Shown here one piece after another: positions 17,637-25,494 of a stretch of 64,000 nucleotides of DNA. The notes under the pieces were generated by a model that was given only the letters and a program-made list of their open reading frames with translations, had not been told where the DNA came from and searched no databases. The DNA is taken from contig NZ_JGYG01000014.1 in the NCBI RefSeq assembly GCF_000740795.1, positions 1-64,000 of the forward strand. Reading direction: 5' to 3'. A program made the translations under genes and the position numbers. This stretch comes from Haematobacter massiliensis (GTDB lineage: Bacteria; Pseudomonadota; Alphaproteobacteria; Rhodobacterales; Rhodobacteraceae). Numbering within the stretch: position 1 is the stretch's first letter; the number at the start of each line of letters is the position of its first letter.

Positions 17637-18425
17637 TCAGCGCAGTCGCGGCGGCTTCGCCGGATCCATGCCGGGTGGAAGCGACGCCGTTTCCACCCGC
17701 ACGGGGGCGGCTTCCGGAAGATCGAAGCGCAGGCCCACACGGGCAAGTCGCGCCGCGATCGGATCGGAGAGGTCGAAGAAGGCCACGTCGAGCGCGCCTG
17801 CCTCTATCCCCGAAAAGGCCAGCGCCTCGTGCGTCGCACGAACCAGCGCCTGTGTTGCCCCCGGTGCGGCTGCCATGAAGGCCAGCATGTGGCTCGGCCG
17901 CCCATCCGCGTAGCGCACACCGACGAGATAGGCGGAACGTGCAAGCCCGGCAGCGAGCGCCAGCTTGGTATCCAGCGCCGCGACGAAGCTCTCCGGCAGG
18001 CCACGCGGCGGCAGGATCTCCTCCGGTCGGGCCTCCAGTTCCTCCGCCTCGCGATCCAGCGTTTCCGCGAGCCAGCGAACCGCATCAACCGGCATCAGAA
18101 AGCCGGAGGCGGCACCAAGGTTCAGCGCCAGACCCAGACCCTCCCCCGCCAACATCCCAGCGACCACCCGTCCCGGCAGGGCGACATAAGGGGCAACCCC
18201 CTCTGCAAAGGCCGCCAACCGGTCCTCCCGATCGAAGGCCGCAATCATCGCGCCGTCTTCAAGCGGGAAGATACGGGGACGGACGGTATCGTCCTCCGTT
18301 TCCTCCTCCAGCAGCAGGTAAAGCTCCGAATCGGCCACCCGCTCATAGAAGGAGAGCCGAAGCGCCTCGTCCTCCGGATGGGCCTCCATCGCCTCATGCG
18401 CCAGATCGATCGCCGTCTTCTGCAT
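17637..18425 (-). CDS. SseB-family protein
   Basis: A 262-residue soluble protein. The N-terminal part (about 1-110) resembles the SseB N-terminal domain (LRLSFYERVADSELYLLLEEE, VRPRIFPLEDGAMIAAFDREDRLAAFA). The C-terminal part (about 130-240) contains YLVGVRYADGRPSHMLAFMAAAPGATQALVRATHEAL, like the SseB C-terminal domain. E. coli SseB has been linked to serine sensitivity, but the molecular role is unclear. GGAG at the ATG at 18425 supports the start. It follows the UDG-like gene by 10 bp, so the two are probably co-transcribed. Confidence 0.75.
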   Translation of the reverse strand: MQKTAIDLAHEAMEAHPEDEALRLSFYERVADSELYLLLEEETEDDTVRPRIFPLEDGAMIAAFDREDRLAAFAEGVAPYVALPGRVVAGMLAGEGLGLALNLGAASGFLMPVDAVRWLAETLDREAEELEARPEEILPPRGLPESFVAALDTKLALAAGLARSAYLVGVRYADGRPSHMLAFMAAAPGATQALVRATHEALAFSGIEAGALDVAFFDLSDPIAARLARVGLRFDLPEAAPVRVETASLPPGMDPAKPPRLR

Positions 18426-18435
18426 CGCCGCTCCT

Positions 18436-19050
18436 TCAGCCTTCATCCAGCACTTCCCGCACGCGCGCCCTGAGCACGGGAAGCAGCTCCGCCGCGAACC
18501 AGGGGTTCCGTTTCAGCCATCCGGTATTGCGCCAGGAGGGATGAGGCAAGGGGAAGAAGCGCGGCGCATGGGAGCGCCAGCCGGCCACGGTCTCCGTAAC
18601 CCCACCCTTTGCGCCCAGATGCCAGCGATGGGCGTGGCCTCCGACCGGCAGGAGGAGCGGCATCTCGCCCAGCGCCTCCGTCACCTGACCGTGCCATGTA
18701 GCCGCGCAACGCGGCGGTGGCGGGAGATCGCCGCCCTTGGCGTCATAGCCGGGAAAGCAGAATGCCATCGGAACCACCGCAACACGTGTAAGATCGTAGA
18801 ATTCGTCCTCCGACATGCCCAGCCATTCCCTAAGCCGTCTGCCGGATGCGTCCCAGAACGGCCGTCCGGCCTCATGCACGCGCAGGCCCGGCGCCTGACC
18901 GGCGATGAGGATTCGTGCACCCGGACGGAACCAGACCACCGGACGTGGCTTGTGGGCCGTCGCGGTGCGTGCGAAATCCGGCGCGCACAACCGGCAGGAT
19001 TCGATCCCCCGGACAAGCTCCGGCGCGGTTTCAGGTGGCAATATGGACAT
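18436..19050 (-). CDS. Uracil-DNA glycosylase superfamily protein
   Basis: A 204-residue protein with the UDG-superfamily motif 1 variant ILIAGQAPGLRVHEAGRPFWDASGRRLREWLG and motif 2 LPHPSWRNTGWLKRNPWF. The N-terminal SCRLCAPDF lacks the full four-cysteine Fe-S set of family 4 enzymes. It fits the COG1573-like group of unassigned glycosylases; the target base (uracil, hypoxanthine or other) cannot be read from sequence. It may act in base-excision repair. It is first of a short operon with the SseB gene. Confidence 0.75.
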   Translation of the reverse strand: MSILPPETAPELVRGIESCRLCAPDFARTATAHKPRPVVWFRPGARILIAGQAPGLRVHEAGRPFWDASGRRLREWLGMSEDEFYDLTRVAVVPMAFCFPGYDAKGGDLPPPPRCAATWHGQVTEALGEMPLLLPVGGHAHRWHLGAKGGVTETVAGWRSHAPRFFPLPHPSWRNTGWLKRNPWFAAELLPVLRARVREVLDEG

Positions 19051-19194
19051 GCGATACTAGGTAGGCATCGGGATGCGCGGTGACAATCGCTGCGTTTACC
19101 GGATGGTAGGACGTTCATGACATACCGCGCGTGACGGCGCGATAAGCCGCGAATGAAGACAAGAATAGACAGGTGACACTCTGGCTGCACGAAA

Positions 19195-19491
19195 ATGTTG
19201 CATCCGGAGGATACACAGGCCACCATACCCCTGTTTGGACAGGTGATTTTAGGAATGAGTATTCGGGTAAGACGGTTTCGCACCCGCTCCGGCGAAGCGC
19301 TGGGACCGCTGGCGCCGCCGGTGACCGGGAGCATTGCGGCGATTGCTGCGGAGCGTGTCATGATGCAGGCACAGTTGCCCCTGGCCGGCGCGGTGGCGGA
19401 TGTCCCACAGATGGGGCTTGCCGCCGAGGAGAAACGGGACGAGCGGATTGCCGCCGTGGGTTCCGTCGGCGTGGACTGGCGCTCCGCGTGA
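19195..19491 (+). CDS. Possible small protein upstream of kdsA
   Basis: A 98-codon open frame, or 78 codons from the ATG at 19255. Its third-position GC is high, as in true genes here, and it contains TGSIAAIAAERVMMQAQLPLAG and an acidic-basic end. Neither start has a good ribosome binding site and I recognise no family. It lies in the 490-bp space between the UDG gene start and kdsA, which otherwise shows only low-GC promoter-like DNA near 19100-19260. Confidence 0.3.
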   Translation: MLHPEDTQATIPLFGQVILGMSIRVRRFRTRSGEALGPLAPPVTGSIAAIAAERVMMQAQLPLAGAVADVPQMGLAAEEKRDERIAAVGSVGVDWRSA

Positions 19492-19540
19492 TCTTACCTA
19501 TTTTGGCGTCAACAGAATTCAGCGTTACGGAGACGCCGGA

Positions 19541-20374
19541 GTGACAACGTTTCGTATTGGAGAGGTGGAGGTCGGCAACGACCTTCCCATGGTGCTCATC
19601 GGTGGTCCCTGCCAGCTGGAGACCGCCGATCATGCCCAGATGATCGCGGGCCGGCTGAAGGAGATCTGCGAAGGTCTGGGCATCGGGTTGATCTTCAAGT
19701 CGAGCTTCGACAAGGCGAACCGCTCCTCCCTTACCGGCAGGCGGGGCGTCGGGATGGAGACCGGACTGAACATCCTGGCGGGCGTGAAGCAGATCTTCGG
19801 CCTCCCGGTGCTCACCGATGTTCATGAGAGCTGGCAGTGCGAGGACGTGGCTGCGGTGGTGGATGTCATCCAGATCCCCGCCTTCCTCAGCCGCCAGACC
19901 GATCTGCTGCTTGCCGCAGGACGGACGGGGACGGCCGTTAACATCAAGAAGGGGCAGTTCCTTGCCCCCTGGGACATGCCGAACGTCGCCGAAAAGGTCG
20001 CCTCCACCGGTAACGACCGTATCCTGCTGACGGAACGGGGCACCACTTTCGGTTACAATACATTGGTGACGGATATGCGATCTCTCCCCCAGATGGTGCG
20101 GACGGGATATCCGGTCATCATGGATGCCACCCACTCCATCCAGCAGCCGGGCGGCCTCGGCACCGCTTCCGGCGGCCAGCGCGAATTTGCCCCCGTCATG
20201 GCGCGGGCGGCGATCTCGCTCGGCATCGCGGGCGTGTTCATTGAGACGCACCAGGACCCCGACAACGCGCCATCCGACGGTCCGAACATGATCCGGCTTG
20301 ATCGCATGCCCGCGCTTCTGGAAAGTCTCAAGGCATTCGATATGCTTGCCAAAGCCGACCCGATCCGCATCTGA
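19541..20374 (+). CDS. kdsA: 3-deoxy-D-manno-octulosonate-8-phosphate synthase
   Basis: A 277-residue TIM-barrel enzyme joining phosphoenolpyruvate and arabinose-5-phosphate to make KDO-8-P for lipopolysaccharide. Characteristic stretches are IGGPCQLETADHA, FKSSFDKANRSS, LTDVHESWQCEDV, IKKGQFLAPWDM and MDATHSIQQPGG. I place the start at the GTG at 19541 because GGAG lies 8 nt upstream and the length then fits the family; longer in-frame extensions would add unrelated residues. It lies 22 bp upstream of the phosphomannomutase gene, so the two form an envelope-sugar operon. Confidence 0.95.
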   Translation: MTTFRIGEVEVGNDLPMVLIGGPCQLETADHAQMIAGRLKEICEGLGIGLIFKSSFDKANRSSLTGRRGVGMETGLNILAGVKQIFGLPVLTDVHESWQCEDVAAVVDVIQIPAFLSRQTDLLLAAGRTGTAVNIKKGQFLAPWDMPNVAEKVASTGNDRILLTERGTTFGYNTLVTDMRSLPQMVRTGYPVIMDATHSIQQPGGLGTASGGQREFAPVMARAAISLGIAGVFIETHQDPDNAPSDGPNMIRLDRMPALLESLKAFDMLAKADPIRI

Positions 20375-20396
20375 TCCCCCCAAACGAGAGTTCCGT

Positions 20397-21890
20397 ATGA
20401 AACCCTTGCCCGTCTCCAAGCCCAACACGTGGGAATTCCTGCGCGATCCGATGATCGCCCCCACCGGATTCCGCGAATATGACGCGCGGTGGAAGTATCC
20501 GCAGGAAATCAACCTGCCCGGCATGACGGCGCTGGGTCTGGGCCTTGGCACGCAGATGTGGAAACGCGGGATCGAGCCGGTGATCGCCGTCGGCAACGAC
20601 TATCGCGATTATTCTCTGGCCATCAAGAACGCGCTGATCCTCGGCCTCATGCAGGCGGGCATCCATGTAAAGGATATCGGCCCCGCGCTGTCCCCCATGG
20701 CCTATTTCAGCCAGTTCTATCTGGATGCGCCCGCAGTGGCGATGGTCACGGCCTCTCACAACCCGAACGGCTGGACCGGTGTGAAGATGGGCTTTGAACG
20801 CCCCCTCACCCACGGGCCGGACGAAATGGCGGAGCTGAAGAACATCGTCCTGAACGGTGAGGGCGAGGCCCGCGAGGGTGGCAGGTACGAATTCGTCGAT
20901 GGCGTGAAGGAAGCGTATCTGGACGATCTCGTCGGTGACTTCCGTATCTCCCGTCCGCTGAAGATCGTCTGCGCCACCGGCAACGGCACCGCCTCCGCCT
21001 TTGCGCCCGAAGTGCTCAAGCGCATGGGGGTTGAGGTCGTGCCGTTGCACAATGAGCTCGACTACACCTTCCCGAACTACAACCCGAACCCCGAAGACAT
21101 GGAGATGCTCCATGACATGGCCCATGCCGTGACGGCGTCGGGCGCGGACATGGCGCTCGGCTTCGACGGCGACGGGGACCGCTGCGGTGTCGTGGATGAC
21201 GAGGGCGACGAGATCTTCGCCGACAAGGTGGGCGTCATCATGGCGCGCGATCTGGTGAAGCTCTATCCCGGTGCGACCTTCGTGGCCGATGTGAAATCCA
21301 CGGGCCTCTTTGCCTCCGACCCGGACCTGATCGCGGCGGGCGCCAAGGCCGATTACTGGAAGACCGGCCACAGCTACATGAAGCGTCGGGTCAAGGAACT
21401 GGGTGCCCTCGCCGGGTTCGAGAAGTCGGGCCACTACTTCCTCGCCGAACCGATCGGTCGTGGCTACGATGACGGGATGCGCGTCGCGGTGGAGATCTGC
21501 AAGCTCATGGACCGCAATCCGGGCGCCAAGTTCTCCGACCTGAAGAAGGCGCTGCCCAAGACCTTCTCGTCGCCCACGATGTCTCCCGCCTGCCCGGATA
21601 CCGAGAAGTATCAGGTGCTGGGCCGGATCGTGGAAAAGCTGGTCAAGCGCGGGGAGGAAGGCGGCTCCCTCGGCGGTGTGAAGATCAAGGAAGTGGTGAC
21701 CGTGAACGGTGCTCGCGTCATCCTTGAAAACGGCGGCTGGGGGCTTGTGCGGGCATCCTCGAACACCCCGAATCTCGTGGTCGTGGTGGAAAGCCCGGAA
21801 AGCGATGAACAGCTCCGCGCGATCTTCAAGGATCTGGACAGCGTGATCCGCACCGAACCCTCGGTCGGTGACTACGACCAGACGATCTGA
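20397..21890 (+). CDS. Phosphomannomutase/phosphoglucomutase
   Basis: A 497-residue alpha-D-phosphohexomutase. The active serine loop is TASHNPNGWTG with Ser near residue 120, the metal loop is GFDGDGDRCGVVDDEGDEIF, the sugar-binding loop is FEKSGHYFLAEP, and the phosphate-binding loop near the end is GLVRASSNTPNLVVVVES. It interconverts mannose- or glucose-6-phosphate and 1-phosphate for surface polysaccharide synthesis. It is downstream of kdsA and ends at a shared terminator. Which sugar dominates cannot be told from sequence. Confidence 0.92.
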   Translation: MKPLPVSKPNTWEFLRDPMIAPTGFREYDARWKYPQEINLPGMTALGLGLGTQMWKRGIEPVIAVGNDYRDYSLAIKNALILGLMQAGIHVKDIGPALSPMAYFSQFYLDAPAVAMVTASHNPNGWTGVKMGFERPLTHGPDEMAELKNIVLNGEGEAREGGRYEFVDGVKEAYLDDLVGDFRISRPLKIVCATGNGTASAFAPEVLKRMGVEVVPLHNELDYTFPNYNPNPEDMEMLHDMAHAVTASGADMALGFDGDGDRCGVVDDEGDEIFADKVGVIMARDLVKLYPGATFVADVKSTGLFASDPDLIAAGAKADYWKTGHSYMKRRVKELGALAGFEKSGHYFLAEPIGRGYDDGMRVAVEICKLMDRNPGAKFSDLKKALPKTFSSPTMSPACPDTEKYQVLGRIVEKLVKRGEEGGSLGGVKIKEVVTVNGARVILENGGWGLVRASSNTPNLVVVVESPESDEQLRAIFKDLDSVIRTEPSVGDYDQTI

Positions 21891-21895
21891 TTGGC

Positions 21896-21920
21896 AGGGG
21901 GCCGGCTGCCCGGCCCCTTT
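21896..21920. terminator. Bidirectional terminator after the phosphomannomutase gene
   Basis: GGGGCCGG (21898-21905) pairs with CCGGCCCC (21910-21917) around a 4-nt loop. The hairpin is followed by TTT on the plus strand and flanked by matching A and T. It sits between the convergent phosphomannomutase gene and the small membrane protein gene. Confidence 0.75.
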
Positions 21921-21922
21921 AC

Positions 21923-22180
21923 CTACCCGCGGATCACACGCAGCGCAGCTCCGCGCAGCGCCATGACCACGCCAAGGATCAGCGCATTCGCGACCAGACC
22001 CGTCGCAAAGGCCGCCATAAAGGGCTGGCCCTGATGGAGCGTCATCGGGATCAGCGCCGCGACGAAGGCAATCCCGGCAAGCGATGGGACAAGCACGCCC
22101 GTGGTCGCCCGCGTGTTGGAAATAGTGAATGTCAGCGCAATGAGCAGCCCGATCCGAAACGGATCGGCAAGCTGGCTCAT
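21923..22180 (-). CDS. Small two/three-helix membrane protein
   Basis: An 85-residue protein with hydrophobic segments RIGLLIALTFTI, LVPSLAGIAFVAALIPM and FATGLVANALILGVVMALRGAAL. I use the ATG at 22180. A TTG seven codons upstream, placed just after GGAGG, could instead be the true start and would add LNLLNLF. No family recognised. It is read away from the 7-mer array, which lies upstream of it. Confidence 0.6.
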   Translation of the reverse strand: MSQLADPFRIGLLIALTFTISNTRATTGVLVPSLAGIAFVAALIPMTLHQGQPFMAAFATGLVANALILGVVMALRGAALRVIRG

Positions 22181-22314
22181 GAACAAGTTCAGCAAATTCA
22201 AGTCATCCTCCCCAAAAGTCTCCCGAGGGGGATACTGCACGCTCGCCTCTCAAAAAGAAACTTAAAACGGGGCTTTGCGATTTCCGTTCAAAGCACACCG
22301 TTTCCGCGCATCAG

Positions 22315-22710
22315 GCGGTCTGCGGTCTGCGGTCTGCGGTCTGCGGTCTGCGGTCTGCGGTCTGCGGTCTGCGGTCTGCGGTCTGCGGTCTGCGGTCTGC
22401 GGTCTGCGGTCTGCGGTCTGCGGTCTGCGGTCTGCGGTCTGCGGTCTGCGGTCTGCGGTCTGCGGTCTGCGGTCTGCGGTCTGCGGTCTGCGGTCTGCGG
22501 TCTGCGGTCTGCGGTCTGCGGTCTGCGGTCTGCGGTCTGCGGTCTGCGGTCTGCGGTCTGCGGTCTGCGGTCTGCGGTCTGCGGTCTGCGGTCTGCGGTC
22601 TGCGGTCTGCGGTCTGCGGTCTGCGGTCTGCGGTCTGCGGTCTGCGGTCTGCGGTCTGCGGTCTGCGGTCTGCGGTCTGCGGTCTGCGGTCTGCGGTCTG
22701 CGGTCTGCGG
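22315..22710. repeat. Perfect 7-bp tandem array, 56 copies
   Basis: The unit GCGGTCT repeats perfectly from 22315 to 22706 (56 copies) with a partial GCGG to 22710. Since seven is not a multiple of three, each frame cycles every 21 bp and would encode GLRSAVC or PQTADRR repeats; these long frames are artefacts of the array. It ends at GCGGAGAG, which can pair with CTCTCC/CTCCGC a few bases on, giving a short hairpin at the border. Intergenic, between a small membrane protein gene and the IclR regulator gene. Confidence 0.97.
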
Positions 22711-23170
22711 AGAGCACACTCTCCTCCGCTGAAAAGTACAATCCGTAATCCCGGTACGAGGCCCATTATTGCGCGGTGCCTGTTAGCCGGACCTTGCGGA
22801 TACGTCCACGATCGCGCCCGAACTGGCCGAGAGGCGTCGGTCGATGGCCTGACCTTTCAAGCTCAAACGGGGGATGACGTTCGTCTCAGGCATTCCGCTC
22901 ACCACGGCTGACGTATGTCATGGGCAGGGCGCGCTTGTCGTCGGCGGGGGCAGCCTCCTGGCCCGCAAGAAACTCCTGGCCCGCAAGAAAATCGTCATGC
23001 CCTGCTCCCCCGGCAAAACGTGAGTGACAGCGATATCTTTCACCATCGGTGCCCGAAGCCCGCTGCCGGGACTCCAAGGCCGCAAGAACCGAGCCGGGAT
23101 CAACCGCTCCGCTTCCTGACAGAGCCTAACAGGCCAGAAGGCCGCGAAGCAGCGCCCGCTCGCGATCCCC
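22711..23170. repeat. Intergenic region with an 18-bp tandem duplication
   Basis: This 460-bp stretch downstream of the IclR regulator has no convincing gene. It contains an exact tandem duplication, CTCCTGGCCCGCAAGAAA at 22955-22972 and again at 22973-22990. No terminator with a clear T-run was found. Confidence 0.6.
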
Positions 23171-23926
23171 CTATGCGAGCAGGGGGCGCAGCGCGGCCTG
23201 CACCATGCGCAGAGGGGGCAGGAAGCGCCCCGCCATTTCCACCGCCGGAACCTGCGCCGCCGGGGCGCCGATGTTCAGCGCGGCAATGACCTGTGCCCGA
23301 TCGTTCAGAACCGGCACGGCTATGGAACACAGGCCGATTTCCAGTTCCTGATCGATCACTGCATAGCCCTGCTGGCGGATATGGGCGAGTTCCTGCATCA
23401 GCAGAGCAGGATCGGTGAGCGTATGCACGGTAAAGGCGCGACGGTCGGCGGAATGGATCAGGGCCTCCGCCTGCCTTTCCGGCAGCGCGGCCAGCAGAAC
23501 ACGGCCCATGGACGAACAGAACGCCGGCAGACGGCTCCCCGCCATCAGGTTGATCGACATGATCCGTTGCTGGGCGGCGCGCGCGATGTAGACGATCTCC
23601 GCTCCATCCAGCACGGAGACGGAGGAGCTTTGACCGACCTCCATCGACAGCTTGTCGAGCCGCGGCTGGATCACCGTGGCGAGCGGCAGCCCCTGCAACC
23701 ACGCTTGGCCGAGCCGCGCGATCTTGGGGGTGAGCGCGAAGAACTTGCCGTCATGCTCGGCATAACCGAGCTTGACGAGCGTCAGCAGACAGCGCCGCGC
23801 CGTTGCCCTGTCCAGCTCGGCCCGCTCCGCCACGTCGGTAATGGTGAGCCGCGGCACCCCGGCGAAGGTTTCGATGACCCGCAGGCCCTTTGCAAAACCG
23901 CCCATCAGGTCGCGTGCATCGGTCAT
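23171..23926 (-). CDS. pcaR: IclR-family regulator of the beta-ketoadipate genes
   Basis: A 251-residue regulator. The N-terminal winged helix (residues about 10-75: GGFAKGLRVIETFAGVPRLTITDVAERAELDRATARRCLLTLVKLGYAEHDGKFFALTPKI) and the C-terminal effector domain (GSRLPAFCSSMGRVLLAALP, RQQGYAVIDQELEIGLCSIAVPV) match the PcaR/PcaU/PobR subgroup. It is divergent from pcaIJF and shares a 149-bp control region with a sequence close to the known PcaR site. PcaR-type proteins usually respond to beta-ketoadipate. Confidence 0.88.
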   Translation of the reverse strand: MTDARDLMGGFAKGLRVIETFAGVPRLTITDVAERAELDRATARRCLLTLVKLGYAEHDGKFFALTPKIARLGQAWLQGLPLATVIQPRLDKLSMEVGQSSSVSVLDGAEIVYIARAAQQRIMSINLMAGSRLPAFCSSMGRVLLAALPERQAEALIHSADRRAFTVHTLTDPALLMQELAHIRQQGYAVIDQELEIGLCSIAVPVLNDRAQVIAALNIGAPAAQVPAVEMAGRFLPPLRMVQAALRPLLA

Positions 23927-23940
23927 TTCCGGCCCTCAAA

Positions 23941-23964
23941 TGCGATAATCGAACAAATATCGCA
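23941..23964. promoter_or_regulatory. PcaR-like operator
   Basis: On the minus strand 23941-23954 reads GTTCGATTATCGCA, one mismatch from the GTTCGATAATCGCAC element I recall for Pseudomonas putida PcaR. It also forms the left arm of a perfect inverted repeat, TGCGATA and TATCGCA (23958-23964), with a 10-nt spacer. It lies 15 bp before the regulator start and about 112 bp before pcaI, suited to control of both. Confidence 0.7.
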
Positions 23965-24075
23965 TAGCGCACAAAGCTGTTGCTGTCGAGGAAAGCTGGG
24001 CATAGGGTCGCGCGCGACGGCCGGCCCGGACCCGTTCCGACCCCGAAGCGCGCGGCCCGCAGGAAGGAGACCCGC

Positions 24076-24798
24076 ATGGACAAGACACTCCCGAGCACGG
24101 CGGACGCCGTGGCGGAGATCGGTGACGGCGCGACGTTGATGATCGGCGGTTTCGGCGGATCCGGCGCACCGCTGGAACTGATGGCGGCGCTGATCGCCCG
24201 CTTCAAGGAAACCGGCAGCCCGAAGAACCTGACAATCGTCAACAACAACGCCGGAAATGGCCGCGTCGGTATCGCCGCGATGATCGACCTTGGCATGGTC
24301 GCCAAGATGATCTGCTCCTTCCCGAAATCCAGCGATCCCCGCGCCTTCACGGAGCGCTACCTGGCCGGTGAGATCGAACTCGAACTGGTGCCGCAGGGAA
24401 CGCTGGCCGAGCGGATCCGGGCGGGCGGCGCGGGCATTCCCGCCTTCTACACGCCCACCGGCTACGGGACCGAACTTGCCGAAGGCAAGAAGATCGAGGA
24501 ATTCGACGGTCGCCCCTATGTGCAGGAGCGGTGGCTGAAGGCCGATTTCGCCCTCATCAAGGCCCGGGATGCCGACAGGCTGGGCAACCTGACCTACAAC
24601 ATGGCCGCCCGGAACTTCTCCCCCATCATGTGCACCGCCGCGGCCACGACGATCGTACAGGCCAGCCATATCGTGGAGCCGGGGAGCATCGACCCGGAGA
24701 ACGTGATCACGCCCGGCATCTTCGTGGACCGCATCGTCCACGTCGCCGAACCCGAGCAGGAAGAGGTGCTCATCCGCGCAGGAGTTTCCCAGGAATGA
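24076..24798 (+). CDS. pcaI: 3-oxoadipate CoA-transferase subunit A
   Basis: A 240-residue alpha subunit of the transferase moving CoA from succinyl-CoA to 3-oxoadipate. It has the family opening LPSTADAVAEIGDGATLMIGGFGGSGAP with the glycine-rich GGFGGSG, then NNNAGNGRVGIAAM, GAGIPAFYTPTGYGTELAEGK and KARDADRLGNLTYNMAARNF. GGAAGGAG precedes the ATG at 24076. The stop overlaps the start of pcaJ (ATGA), so the two subunits are translationally coupled. Confidence 0.95.
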   Translation: MDKTLPSTADAVAEIGDGATLMIGGFGGSGAPLELMAALIARFKETGSPKNLTIVNNNAGNGRVGIAAMIDLGMVAKMICSFPKSSDPRAFTERYLAGEIELELVPQGTLAERIRAGGAGIPAFYTPTGYGTELAEGKKIEEFDGRPYVQERWLKADFALIKARDADRLGNLTYNMAARNFSPIMCTAAATTIVQASHIVEPGSIDPENVITPGIFVDRIVHVAEPEQEEVLIRAGVSQE

Positions 24799-25484
24799 CC
24801 GTGAACGTTCGCGACGACATCAAGCTTTCCAATGCCCAGATCGCCTGGCGCGCGGCGCAGGACATCCGGGACGGCGCCTATGTGAACCTCGGCATCGGCT
24901 TCCCTGAGATGGTGGCGCGCTACCAGCCGCCCGGCCGCAAGGTGATCTTCCATACCGAGAACGGCATTCTCGATTTTGGTGCCGCCCCGCCCGAAGGGCA
25001 GGAGGACTGGGATCTCATCAACGCCGGCAAGAAGGCGATCACGCTCAATCCGGGCGCGTCCTTCTTCCATCATGCCGACAGCTTCGCCATGGTACGCGGT
25101 GGCCATCTGGACGTGGCGATCCTCGGCGCACTTCAGGTGGCGCAGAACGGCGACCTCGCCAACTGGCGGGTGGGCGACAAGGGCGTTCCCGCCGTTGGTG
25201 GCGCGATGGACCTTGTCCACGGCGCGAAGCAGGTCTGTGTCATCACCGAACACGTGACCAAGAAAGGCGAGCCGAAGCTGGTGGAGAGCTGCACCTTCCC
25301 GCTGACCGGCGTGGCCTGCATCACCCGCGTTTACACCAGCCATGCGGTGGTGGACATCAGGGATGGCCATTTCATCCTGCGGGAGAAGCTGGCCGCGATG
25401 ACCTTGGATGAACTGCAAGCGATGACCGGCGCCAGGCTGGTGATCGACGGGCCGGTCGGCGATCTGACCGTTCCGGCACTGTGA
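24795..25484 (+). CDS. pcaJ: 3-oxoadipate CoA-transferase subunit B
   Basis: A 229-residue beta subunit with the catalytic glutamate in VIFHTENGILDFGAAP (Glu near residue 55), preceded by GAYVNLGIGFPEMVARY. The C-terminal VESCTFPLTGVACITRVYTSHAVVDI is also typical. It follows pcaI with an ATGA overlap and precedes pcaF by 10 bp. The substrate could be 3-oxoacid in general, but the thiolase and PcaR-like neighbours favour 3-oxoadipate. Confidence 0.94.
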   Translation: MTVNVRDDIKLSNAQIAWRAAQDIRDGAYVNLGIGFPEMVARYQPPGRKVIFHTENGILDFGAAPPEGQEDWDLINAGKKAITLNPGASFFHHADSFAMVRGGHLDVAILGALQVAQNGDLANWRVGDKGVPAVGGAMDLVHGAKQVCVITEHVTKKGEPKLVESCTFPLTGVACITRVYTSHAVVDIRDGHFILREKLAAMTLDELQAMTGARLVIDGPVGDLTVPAL

Positions 25485-25494
25485 GGAGGACAGA

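Noticed and set aside
16092-22710. CRISPR array candidates at the two repeat blocks
   Set aside because: The units are only 9 and 7 bp, perfectly contiguous, and have no spacers. No cas genes are nearby.
22262-22766. Several open frames with GLRSAVC or PQTADRR repeats
   Set aside because: All are generated by the 7-bp array, which is open in every frame that avoids its stops. No independent coding evidence.
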